A stretch of DNA of 18,808 bases, taken from DATKSS01 sp049582065 (lineage in GTDB: Bacteria; Chloroflexota; Dormibacteria; Dormibacterales; Dormibacteraceae). Position numbers and translations under genes: made by a program. The stretch is from positions 1 through 18,808 of the forward strand of contig JBAUTF010000050.1 in the NCBI GenBank assembly GCA_049582065.1, given 5' to 3'. Shown piece after piece: positions 7,291 to 13,982 of the stretch. The notes beneath the pieces are model-generated. The model ran no database searches. It worked only from the letters and a program-made list of their open reading frames with translations, and had not been told where the DNA came from. Positions within the stretch are counted from its first letter, which is position 1. Each line of letters starts with the position of its first letter.

Positions 7291-9500
7291 AACTCGCTCA
7301 ACTGCCTCGAACGGGGAAGCGCCGGCCCTGCCATGCCTGGCTCCGGTCGCGCGAGCTCGGGCGGAACCTCAGCCCCGTCACGGTGCAGCCAGCACGCGAC
7401 CTCGCGCTCCGAGCCGTCGAGCGGCGCGAGCTGCGGGACGTCGACAGAGCAGCGCGGCATCGCCCAGCGGCAGCGGGGATGGAAGGCGCATCCCGAGGGC
7501 AGGTTTCGAATGTCAGGCGGCGACCCGCCGATTCCTTCCATGGGCACCCGCTTGCCGTGCATCGGCGGGAAGCAGTTGAGAAGACCGTACGTGTACGGCA
7601 GCCGCGGTGCGCGGAACAGGAGCCTGGCCTCGGCGCGCTCCACGATGCGGCCTGCGTACATGACCGCGATCTCGTCCGCCAGCTCGACGAGCAGCGAGAG
7701 ATCATGGGTGATGAACAGCGCAGCGAAACCGAGTCGGTCGCGCAGGCCCATGACCTCTTCGAGGATCTCTCGCTGGGTGACTACGTCTAGCGCCGTCGTC
7801 GGCTCGTCAAAGATGACCACCTGCGGGTCGAGGGCGAGGGCCATCGCGATCATGGCGCGCTGGCGCATGCCCCCTGAGAGCTCGTGGGAGTACGAACGCA
7901 ACCGCTCGGCGTTGATGCCGACGAGGTCCAGGTGCTCCGCCGCTTTCTCCAGCCGGGCAGCGCGCGACAGGTGGGGCCGGTGAACGCGAAGCATGTCTTC
8001 GAACTGAGCCCCGATGGTGATGACTGGGTTCAGCGCGTCGAGCGAGCTCTGAAGCACAACCGCGATCTCGGACCACCGAATGTCGCGCAGCTGCTCGCGG
8101 CCGGCCAAGAGGAGATCGATCGTCGTGGTGGGCTGGCCTCTGGTCGTCGGTCTCGAATGAAACAGCACATCGCCGGCAGTGATGACGGCCGGCGCGCGCA
8201 GCAGTCGGATCGCCGCGAGCGCGAGCGTGCTCTTGCCGCTTCCACTCTCACCTGCCAGTCCCAGGACCCGGCCCCGCCGCAGCACGAGGTGGCAATCCGT
8301 GACCGCATGCACGGCCTCGGTGCCGTAGCCGTAATCGACCGACAGCCCCCTGATCTCCAGCACCGGAATCCCCGCCGCCGTGGCCGGCCCAAGGCCGGAT
8401 TGGGCAGCGTCGAACGCGGGAGCATCCTTGCGCTTGACCGGCGTGATCCCTAGCGTGGTCCGGAGATCGATGCCCGCCTTCCTGGCCGCCCGTCGCGACA
8501 GTCCGGCTGAGCGCAGCCTTGGGTTGATGAACTCGTCGATGCCGAAGTTGACGAGCGCAAGGCCCGTTCCCAACAGCGCCACGCACAGTCCGGGAGGCGC
8601 CCACCACCACCACCAGCCGCCGCGCACCGCGTTGTTGGCGAAACCCTCGCGCAGCATCTCGCCCCAGTTCCAAAGCCCGGGCGGGTAGGAGGTCGGCGAT
8701 CCGGCAAGACCCAGGAACGCGATCGCGACATATGCCCCGATCGCGGACAGCGTAGTAAAGAGAAACGACGCCGCGACGATCGGGACCAGATTCGGAAGTA
8801 CCTCACCGAGAATGATCCGGAAACGCCCCTCTCCAGAGACACGTGCTGCCTCGACGAAGTCGCGATTACGCAACGACAGCGTTTGAGCACGCAGGGTCCT
8901 CGCGCTGTACGCCCAGGTCGTGACCGCGATGATGGCCGCCACCAGAAAGACACTCGATCCGGCGGACGGCACATAGTCGGCGAGCACGATCAGCAGCGGC
9001 AGGCCCGGGATGGCGAGGAACACGTTCGCGACAAGTGACAGGCCCTCGTCGGTTCCGCCGCCGATGTAGCCGGCGGTTACGCCGAAGATGATCGAGAGCA
9101 CCGTAGCGATCGCCGCGGCGACCAGCCCGACCAGCAGGGTGGCTTGCGTCGAGGCCAATACCTGCGAGAGCACGTCCTGTGCGAACACGGTGGTCCCGAG
9201 CCAGTGCGCCGACGAGGGCGGAAGCGGAAGCGGGTAGTAGTTGGCGGGAAAACCCGTGCCCGGCCCGGTCCCGGGGACGAGGACGTGCTGCACCCAGTGG
9301 TTCTGGTCGGTTGCGTTGGGCGAGTAAGGCGAGATCCAACGACCGATGATTGCGAAGAGACCGAACAAGACCAGGATCACGAGTCCTGCGATCACCTTGG
9401 GAGATCGCGGCACGCTCAGGATCCGGGCGTGATGGAAGACCGGCTCTGACGCTGGGCCTGCGAGCGGACCCCCGGTCATCGCGGTGTGGTCGATGGTCAT
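7287..9500 (-). CDS. Fused OppC-type permease and OppD-type ATPase
   Basis: One continuous frame joins a permease to an ATPase. Residue numbers here count from a possible TTG start at 9506. The permease half (about 1-335) has TM1 at 38-58, several more helices, and the EAA-loop segment EAARVSGEGRFRIILGEVLPN (219-239), which docks on the ATPases. A linker (about 336-380) leads to the ATPase half: Walker A GESGSGKST (419-427), Q-loop Gln486, signature LSGGMRQR (543-550), Walker B VVIFDEP (563-569), His601. Its C-terminal extension carries the four-Cys pattern SGCAFHPRC / PRC / ACW. OppC and OppD are usually separate; such fusions occur in some Gram-positive and Chloroflexota genomes. Five consecutive Trp (298-302) precede the last permease helix. 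I place the start at the ATG at 9500, 2 nt after the upstream stop with GGCAGG before it; a TTG at 9506 overlapping that stop is the alternative. Confidence 0.92.
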   Translation of the reverse strand: MTIDHTAMTGGPLAGPASEPVFHHARILSVPRSPKVIAGLVILVLFGLFAIIGRWISPYSPNATDQNHWVQHVLVPGTGPGTGFPANYYPLPLPPSSAHWLGTTVFAQDVLSQVLASTQATLLVGLVAAAIATVLSIIFGVTAGYIGGGTDEGLSLVANVFLAIPGLPLLIVLADYVPSAGSSVFLVAAIIAVTTWAYSARTLRAQTLSLRNRDFVEAARVSGEGRFRIILGEVLPNLVPIVAASFLFTTLSAIGAYVAIAFLGLAGSPTSYPPGLWNWGEMLREGFANNAVRGGWWWWWAPPGLCVALLGTGLALVNFGIDEFINPRLRSAGLSRRAARKAGIDLRTTLGITPVKRKDAPAFDAAQSGLGPATAAGIPVLEIRGLSVDYGYGTEAVHAVTDCHLVLRRGRVLGLAGESGSGKSTLALAAIRLLRAPAVITAGDVLFHSRPTTRGQPTTTIDLLLAGREQLRDIRWSEIAVVLQSSLDALNPVITIGAQFEDMLRVHRPHLSRAARLEKAAEHLDLVGINAERLRSYSHELSGGMRQRAMIAMALALDPQVVIFDEPTTALDVVTQREILEEVMGLRDRLGFAALFITHDLSLLVELADEIAVMYAGRIVERAEARLLFRAPRLPYTYGLLNCFPPMHGKRVPMEGIGGSPPDIRNLPSGCAFHPRCRWAMPRCSVDVPQLAPLDGSEREVACWLHRDGAEVPPELARPEPGMAGPALPRSRQLSEL

Positions 9501-9502
9501 CG

Positions 9503-10495
9503 TCAAGCGACCTGCCGTGCCCGAGGATCGATCAGCACGTAGACGACGTCAGCCGCCAGGTTGGCGGCCAGCACGACCAGCGTGATGACCACGAAGATGC
9601 CCTGGACCAACGAGTAGTCCAGCTTGCCGAGCGCGTCATAAAGGTGATAGCCGATGCCGGGGTAGTTGAAGACGATCTCGACCAGGATCTGACCCGAAAC
9701 GATCAGGCTGATGGCGATCGTGAAGTTGGACACCACCGGCAGCAGCGCATTGCGCGCCGCGTACCATATGACCCTCCGGGTCGGTAGACCCTTCGCCTGG
9801 GCAACCAGCACGAAGTCGTCGTCCATGGTGCTGATCACCTGGTTGCGCATCGCCATCGTGAAGCCTGCGAGCGAGGCCAGGAACACGGTGGCCACGGGCA
9901 GGATGGCATGGCTGACGATGCTCTGGATGTACGGGAGATTCAGGCCTGGAGTGACGGTATAGATGTCGTAACCGAACAGGCTCGGAAACCACCGCAGCAT
10001 GGTTCCGGTCTGTCCAAAGATCAGGACGATGACCAGGGCGAGGAAGAAGTACGGGATCGCCTGGAAGAAGGTGGCGGCCGGCATCACCCAGTCGGTCCAT
10101 GTCCCGCGGCGCCAGGCGAGCCAGGTGCCCAGCGTGCTTCCGGCGAGAAAGCTCAGCGTCGTCGCTACGCCTAGCAGCGCCAGGGTCCACGGCAGGTACG
10201 AGAGGATCAAGTTGCTGACCGGTGCGTTCTCCGACCATGAATGCCCGAGGTCGCCATGGAGGAGGTTTCCGACGTACTGCGCGTACTGGTCCCAAAGGCT
10301 CTGGTGGACGTTGTAGCCGAGCTGCTCTTCGACGGCGATGACGCACTGCTCATTGCAGTTGCCGGACTGCGACGCACGGGCGACGGCGCCTGCAACCGGG
10401 TTGCCGGGCACGATGCGGGGAAGCAGGAAGCTGACAGTCAGCGCCACCCACGCCGCCAGGAGGTAGACCGCAAGCCTGCGCAGCAGGGCGCCCAC
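9503..10495 (-). CDS. OppB/DppB-like ABC transporter permease
   Basis: A 330-residue integral membrane protein, the first of the two permeases forming the translocation path. It starts LLRRLAVYLLAAWVALTVSF with the family motif LPRIVPGNPV after TM1. A periplasmic loop with a Cys pair (GNCNEQC) follows, then QYAQYVGNLLHGDLGHSW, which is typical of OppB/DppB. The EAA-type loop is AKGLPTRRVIWYAARNALLPV. The open frame reaches 10903, but that extension is an Arg-rich shadow of the lacI-type gene. The GTG at 10495 has AGGAGG 5 nt upstream and gives the normal family length. It begins 2 nt after the repressor stop codon, so the Shine-Dalgarno lies in the repressor's last codons. Confidence 0.93.
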   Translation of the reverse strand: MGALLRRLAVYLLAAWVALTVSFLLPRIVPGNPVAGAVARASQSGNCNEQCVIAVEEQLGYNVHQSLWDQYAQYVGNLLHGDLGHSWSENAPVSNLILSYLPWTLALLGVATTLSFLAGSTLGTWLAWRRGTWTDWVMPAATFFQAIPYFFLALVIVLIFGQTGTMLRWFPSLFGYDIYTVTPGLNLPYIQSIVSHAILPVATVFLASLAGFTMAMRNQVISTMDDDFVLVAQAKGLPTRRVIWYAARNALLPVVSNFTIAISLIVSGQILVEIVFNYPGIGYHLYDALGKLDYSLVQGIFVVITLVVLAANLAADVVYVLIDPRARQVA

Positions 10496-10497
10496 TG

Positions 10498-11595
10498 CTA
10501 CCTCCTCCCTCTGGCCCGGACCACCGCCTTCTGCGCGGCCGGCACGTTGGTACAGCCACAGCTCTCGCGGATGACAAGCTTCACGGGGAGAACGAGGTCC
10601 CGCTCGCTCTTGCCGGTGCTGATCCTCGAGTACAGGACGTCGAACGCGGTCGCGCCGAGCTCCTGCATCGGCTGGCGAACGGTGGTGAGCGGCGGGTGCA
10701 TGTGGCGCGCCACGGGGACGTCGTCGAAGCCGGTGACGGCGACCTCGGTCGGTACTTTGATCCCGCGCCTCGCGAGCGCGTGCATCGCGCCAAGCGCGGT
10801 CTGGTCGTTGGCGCAGACGATGGCGCGCGGCATCTTGCGGCCGGCGTCGAGCAGCTGGGAGACGATCTTGGCGCCGCCTGCGGCGCTGTAGTCGCCCTGC
10901 CACTCAGACCCCAGATAGATCCGGGCTCCGGCAGCTGTGGCCTCGGTTTCGAACGTGCGAGCGCGGGATCGGTTGTCAGGGCTGTCCGAGCGCCCGGAGA
11001 GATAGGCAAGGCTTCGGTAGCCGTGGTCGACCGCCAGGTGGTGGACGATCTCGCGCATGCCGGCCTCGTTGTCGCAGCGGACGTTCATCCAGCCGCGGCC
11101 CGTTCTTCCGGCCAGAGTCACGACAGGCACCATCGAAGCCAGGCGTGTGATCTCCGCCGCCGAGAGCATATGGTCATGCAAGATCAGGCCGTCGGCTTTG
11201 CCGGCGATGGCGGCGATACGCGTCGTGACGTTGTCGTCGTTGAATGCGACCGAGCTCATCAGTACGTCGTAACCGCGGCGCTGTGCGGCGACGTCGATAC
11301 CGCGGTTGATGACGTCTATGAAGAGCAGGCTCTCGTCCTCTTCTTCCAGATACATCTCACCGCCCTGCCGGAAGACGACTCCGACCACCTCTTTGAGGCC
11401 GTTGGACAGGGCGCGGGCCGCGCCATCGGGCACGAATCCGAGCTCCTCCACCGCGCGCAAGACTCGCTCCCGTGTGTTCGCTCGTGGACTCGCGTGGCCA
11501 TTGAGAACTCGAGAGACCGAAGCAATCGAGACGCCCGCCTGGGAGGCCACGTCGTAGATCGTCAGCGTACCCTTCGGCCTCTTGGGCTCTGGCAA
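10498..11595 (-). CDS. LacI-family transcriptional repressor, probable regulator of the sugar-uptake operon
   Basis: A 365-residue LacI/GalR regulator. Residues about 12-60 form the DNA-binding helix-turn-helix and hinge (TIYDVASQAGVSIASVSRVLNG ... ALSNGLKE); the rest is the periplasmic-binding-protein-like effector domain, with AIVCANDQTALGAMHALARRG and VTGFDDVPVARHMHPPLTTVRQP typical of the family. It ends in a Cys pair (RESCGCTN), also seen in some related repressors. It should bind the double operator at 11624-11655 and be released by a sugar effector derived from the transported substrate. It is the first gene of the unit, so it would repress its own synthesis. The start is a TTG at 11595, preceded by AGAGG at 6 nt. 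The effector is unknown; a CebR-like response to cellobiose or another beta-glucoside is a guess from the GH3 neighbour. Confidence 0.93.
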   Translation of the reverse strand: MPEPKRPKGTLTIYDVASQAGVSIASVSRVLNGHASPRANTRERVLRAVEELGFVPDGAARALSNGLKEVVGVVFRQGGEMYLEEEDESLLFIDVINRGIDVAAQRRGYDVLMSSVAFNDDNVTTRIAAIAGKADGLILHDHMLSAAEITRLASMVPVVTLAGRTGRGWMNVRCDNEAGMREIVHHLAVDHGYRSLAYLSGRSDSPDNRSRARTFETEATAAGARIYLGSEWQGDYSAAGGAKIVSQLLDAGRKMPRAIVCANDQTALGAMHALARRGIKVPTEVAVTGFDDVPVARHMHPPLTTVRQPMQELGATAFDVLYSRISTGKSERDLVLPVKLVIRESCGCTNVPAAQKAVVRARGRR

Positions 11596-11623
11596 TCGGT
11601 ACCTCTAACTGACCCAGGCTGGC

Positions 11624-11655
11624 ACTGTAAGCGCTTACCGGTAAGCGCTTACAGT
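11624..11655. promoter_or_regulatory. Perfect 32-bp palindrome containing two LacI-type operators
   Basis: Two copies of GTAAGCGCTTAC (11627-11638 extended by flanking bases, and 11641-11652) lie head to tail, centres about 14 bp apart, and the whole 32-bp block is itself perfectly self-complementary. GTAAGCGCTTAC with central CG is the classic LacI/GalR/CcpA-type half-site arrangement. The block begins about 6 nt downstream of the -10 box, so bound repressor would cover the transcription start. In RNA it would fold as a hairpin at the extreme 5' end. Confidence 0.88.
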
Positions 11656-11661
11656 TTCCGG

Positions 11662-11689
11662 ATTATAAGCTGCTGGATAGGCTTGTCAA
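11662..11689 (-). promoter_or_regulatory. Consensus sigma-70-type promoter of the LacI/Opp/GH3 operon
   Basis: On the minus strand TTGACA (plus 11684-11689) is followed after exactly 16 bp by TATAAT (plus 11662-11667). Both hexamers match the primary sigma consensus exactly. The predicted start is near 11655, giving a leader of about 60 nt to the TTG start. Such strength fits a promoter held down by the adjacent double operator. Confidence 0.88.
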
Positions 11690-11974
11690 GAGCCAGATTG
11701 CCCAGCCGAATGCCTATGGTCGCCGTCACACTAGCGGCGGTAATCGATTCGAGTGGTCTCTGCGATCGCAAACCCTGATAAGGAGGCGCGCGCGTGGCTT
11801 CGGCTGTTGCTCGTGGCCGGATTCCTCCCGAGAGAGTGTTGCGGAACTGCAGCGGCGGCGACCGTCAAACACAGCCCGGCAGCCAGAATGCTGGGCAACC
11901 GTCGTCTCCCCGCAACGCCTATGACCTACCGGCCGATTTGATTCTGCCGGCTCGCGGGTCGCCCCGCCGAGGCT
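11690..11974. other. Intergenic region between the operon promoter and the alpha/beta hydrolase gene
   Basis: No convincing gene. An AAGGAGG followed by a GTG at 11794 opens a 106-codon plus-strand frame, but its product is low-complexity, Pro/Arg-rich, unlike any family I recognise, and its last 140 bases lie antisense to the hydrolase gene. TGCGATCGCA (11761-11770) is a 10-bp palindrome. A small hairpin, GCCCGGC (11876-11882) with GCTGGGC (11892-11898), lies within. Confidence 0.4.
11951..11971 (-). terminator. Hairpin just after the alpha/beta hydrolase stop codon
   Basis: On the minus strand CTCGGCGGG-GCGA-CCCGCGAG forms an 8-bp stem with one bulged G and a GNRA tetraloop, three bases past the stop codon. 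There is no U-run, so it may be a processing end or a weak terminator. Confidence 0.4.
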
Positions 11975-12973
11975 TCAGCTGTTCGTTCGGTGCGCCTGGT
12001 TGCCTCGTGCTCTGGCCGGCACCAGGCGCGTGGGCTTCATGGCCGCCCCGGTGCCAGCTCTCAATGTCGCGCGATCAAGTTTCGCGAAATCCGGCCCCGG
12101 CGCGGTGGACATGATGAAATCGGTGAGCACCTTGGCAAAGCGCTGGGGTTCTTCGGCCTGAGGAAAGTGACTGGAGCGTTCGAATATCTCGAGACGGCTG
12201 TTGGGGATGCGCCGGGAAGCCTCCACTGCGTGGGACACCGGTATGAAGGGATCGCGAGCACCCCATAGGATCAGAGTTGGCTTGTAGGCGGCGAGATGGA
12301 TCCTGTTCATCGCACTGACCCGCTGGCCCTGCAAGTCGATGACGCTGCGCAGCGAGTCGACGAAGGCGCCCCGCGCTCCAGCATCGGCGAGCGATGAGTA
12401 TGCGCGGCCGAACTCACGGAGTGCCGGACTCGGCCTGACTGGAAACCAGCTCAGGTGCCTTCCGATCCCCAGCAGGGCATCGCGCACCCGCCGGTTGGCG
12501 ATGACGGGCAAGACCCACTCGGAGCCCGGAAGGGTCGCGGCCCTCAGCAGCAGGCTCACCTCGCGCCCCAGCCCGCCACTCGCGACCAGGATCAAGCGCT
12601 CGCATCTGTCCGGGAACTGATAGGCGAACTGCATGGCGATCCCGCCGCCCAGTGAATGACCGACCACCGTCGCGCGCCGGTATCCAAGGACCTCGAGCAG
12701 GTCACGCAGTCCGGTCGCATACGCGCCCAGCGAATAATCTCCTCGCGGTTTCTCCGACTCCCCATGGCCGGGCAGATCCAGGGCCACAACCCTGAATCGC
12801 TCTGCGAGCTGGGGAATCACAGCGTCCCAGTTATGCCGGCTCCCCGCGACCCCGTGGACGAGCAGTACGACGGGGCCCTTTCCGGCCTCCACCACGGAGA
12901 TCTGCGTACCGAAAAGATCCACCAACCTGGCTCGCGGCTCACGTCGCTGTGCGTGGTCTGAGTCGGCCTTCAC
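11975..12973 (-). CDS. Alpha/beta-fold hydrolase
   Basis: A 332-residue alpha/beta hydrolase with a full catalytic set: oxyanion-hole HGVAGSRHNW (about 40-49), nucleophile Ser107 in VVGHSLGG, acid Asp241 in LWGARDPFIP, and His269 in RSSHFPQAEEP. The DLPGHGES strand-turn and a helical cap between about 135 and 230 are typical of the esterase/epoxide-hydrolase/C-C hydrolase group. No signal peptide is visible, so it should be cytoplasmic. The C-terminal 40 residues (DFAKLDRATLRAGTG ...) extend past the usual fold and are basic. The open frame runs up to 13132, but that part is a shadow of the TetR gene; the GTG at 12973 overlaps the TetR stop (GTGA) and gives normal length. Co-transcription with the TetR gene suggests the regulator controls it and senses its substrate or product. 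The reaction is not determinable. Confidence 0.88.
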   Translation of the reverse strand: MKADSDHAQRREPRARLVDLFGTQISVVEAGKGPVVLLVHGVAGSRHNWDAVIPQLAERFRVVALDLPGHGESEKPRGDYSLGAYATGLRDLLEVLGYRRATVVGHSLGGGIAMQFAYQFPDRCERLILVASGGLGREVSLLLRAATLPGSEWVLPVIANRRVRDALLGIGRHLSWFPVRPSPALREFGRAYSSLADAGARGAFVDSLRSVIDLQGQRVSAMNRIHLAAYKPTLILWGARDPFIPVSHAVEASRRIPNSRLEIFERSSHFPQAEEPQRFAKVLTDFIMSTAPGPDFAKLDRATLRAGTGAAMKPTRLVPARARGNQAHRTNS

Positions 12974-13653
12974 CGCCACACCCCTACTCGGACGTCGCCG
13001 CGGTCCAGGCCTGCAAGCCCGTTCCAGATGAGCCAGGCCAACTGCTCGGCCACAACAGTTTGTGGAACCGCCGGCCCGGATACCCACCAGTCCGCGGCCG
13101 CCTGCACATAGCCGACCAAGCCGACCGCCCATGCGTCCGTCGGACTGGGATCTCCGCCATCGGCTCCCAACCCCTCCCGGAGCATGATTGAGATACGGGT
13201 CGCGAGGGTGGCTGCGAAGTGTTGAGCCGGCTGCCCGGTCGAAGCCGCCATGGAGGCCGGGGTCTGCCTCAGGAAGCCAACCAGCCGGCGCTCACGCCCC
13301 ACGTACTCGAGGTAGGCGTTGATCACAGAGGTGAGCTGCCCGTGGCGCCGCGCCTCGCGGTCGGAGGCTGCCTGCAGCTTCGCAATCAGGGCGGCAGTCG
13401 CAGTCGCGGAAACCTCAGCGTGGAGGTCGGTCTTGCCCGCGAACTGCCGATAGAGGATCGGCTTGCTCACACCCGCCTCACGGGCGATGTCCGCCATGGT
13501 GACGGCTGGACCCAAACGTCTGATGGCCCGAACCGCGGCCTTGACCATCAGTGCGCGGCGGGCTTCACGGCGAGCGCTACCTCGGAGTCGTGCGAGCTTG
13601 AGCTTTTGGCTCCGATTACGACGGCCGGTCCCTACACTCGAAGCACGACGCAT
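12970..13653 (-). CDS. TetR/AcrR-family transcriptional regulator
   Basis: A 227-residue regulator. A basic N-terminal extension (about 1-33) precedes the TetR helix-turn-helix, with TMADIAREAGVSKPILYRQFAGKTDLHAEV at about residues 52-81, a strong family match. The C-terminal ligand domain contains a Trp-rich helix segment (AAADWWVSGP) and has no clear specific subfamily. The ATG at 13653 has only a weak GGGTAG before it. A perfect inverted repeat lies 14 bp upstream of the start, implying autorepression of the two-gene unit with the alpha/beta hydrolase. The ligand is unknown; acyl or aromatic esters would be plausible given the partner, but this is a guess. Confidence 0.9.
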   Translation of the reverse strand: MRRASSVGTGRRNRSQKLKLARLRGSARREARRALMVKAAVRAIRRLGPAVTMADIAREAGVSKPILYRQFAGKTDLHAEVSATATAALIAKLQAASDREARRHGQLTSVINAYLEYVGRERRLVGFLRQTPASMAASTGQPAQHFAATLATRISIMLREGLGADGGDPSPTDAWAVGLVGYVQAAADWWVSGPAVPQTVVAEQLAWLIWNGLAGLDRGDVRVGVWR

Positions 13654-13666
13654 GCTACCCAGAGTA

Positions 13667-13687
13667 ACAGCTACCGGCGGTAGCTGT
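13667..13687. promoter_or_regulatory. 21-bp inverted repeat, probable TetR operator
   Basis: ACAGCTACC (13667-13675), a 3-bp spacer and GGTAGCTGT (13679-13687) form a perfect 9-bp inverted repeat, 14 bp upstream of the TetR start codon. The length and the core TACC-n3-GGTA fit TetR-family operators. Its position in the leader/promoter supports autoregulation. Confidence 0.78.
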
Positions 13688-13982
13688 CCGAGAAGGCCTC
13701 GCTCGTCGAAGTGCAGGGGCCAACACTGCTCGGGATCTGGCGAGGCAACTCCTTGTGGCCAGGCTACCGGAATGTCGCCGGTGAGCAGACTGGCGCCGAA
13801 GCTGTAGTGTTGGTGATGGCCCCGAGGGACACGCGCAAGGATTCGGAATTGGTCGCAAGACCGGCTCAGAGTCCGAGAGGCGATCCGTCGGGGTCATCTG
13901 TTTTTTGACGGCTCGGAAGCTCTGGGCCCACGAATAGTCGGAGCGGCCAATGGAGGCCTGACGGCGCCTCCAGGTCACCCGG
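13688..13982. other. Divergent intergenic region between the TetR and AceK genes
   Basis: About 295 bases with no convincing gene; the short frames here are low-complexity. It should hold the promoters of both flanking genes. The clearest structure is the inverted repeat at 13951-13972. A TTGACG lies at 13906-13911, but no matching -10 is found at normal spacing. Confidence 0.45.
13951..13972. promoter_or_regulatory. 22-bp inverted repeat just upstream of AceK
   Basis: TGGAGGC (13951-13957) and GCCTCCA (13966-13972) are a perfect 7-bp inverted repeat with an 8-bp spacer, ending 10 bases before the ATG at 13983. It could be an operator for AceK expression or a leader hairpin. Confidence 0.4.

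Noticed and set aside
10496..10903. Longer permease start at 10903
   Set aside because: The added N-terminus is Arg-rich out-of-frame translation of the LacI-type gene; GTG 10495 has an AGGAGG and normal length.
11876..11903. Hairpin followed by GCAACC-like bases, resembling part of an S-box (SAM) riboswitch
   Set aside because: Other conserved SAM riboswitch segments and an enclosing P1 stem could not be found, and no plus-strand gene lies downstream until 13983.
11794..12114. Plus-strand 106-codon frame with a good AAGGAGG ahead of a GTG
   Set aside because: Low-complexity, Pro/Arg-rich product with no recognisable fold, and 140 bases overlap the hydrolase gene in antisense. The Shine-Dalgarno match may be chance.
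12974..13132. Longer alpha/beta hydrolase start at 13132
   Set aside because: It would overlap the TetR gene by over 160 bases in another frame; the GTGA overlap at 12973 is the natural start.
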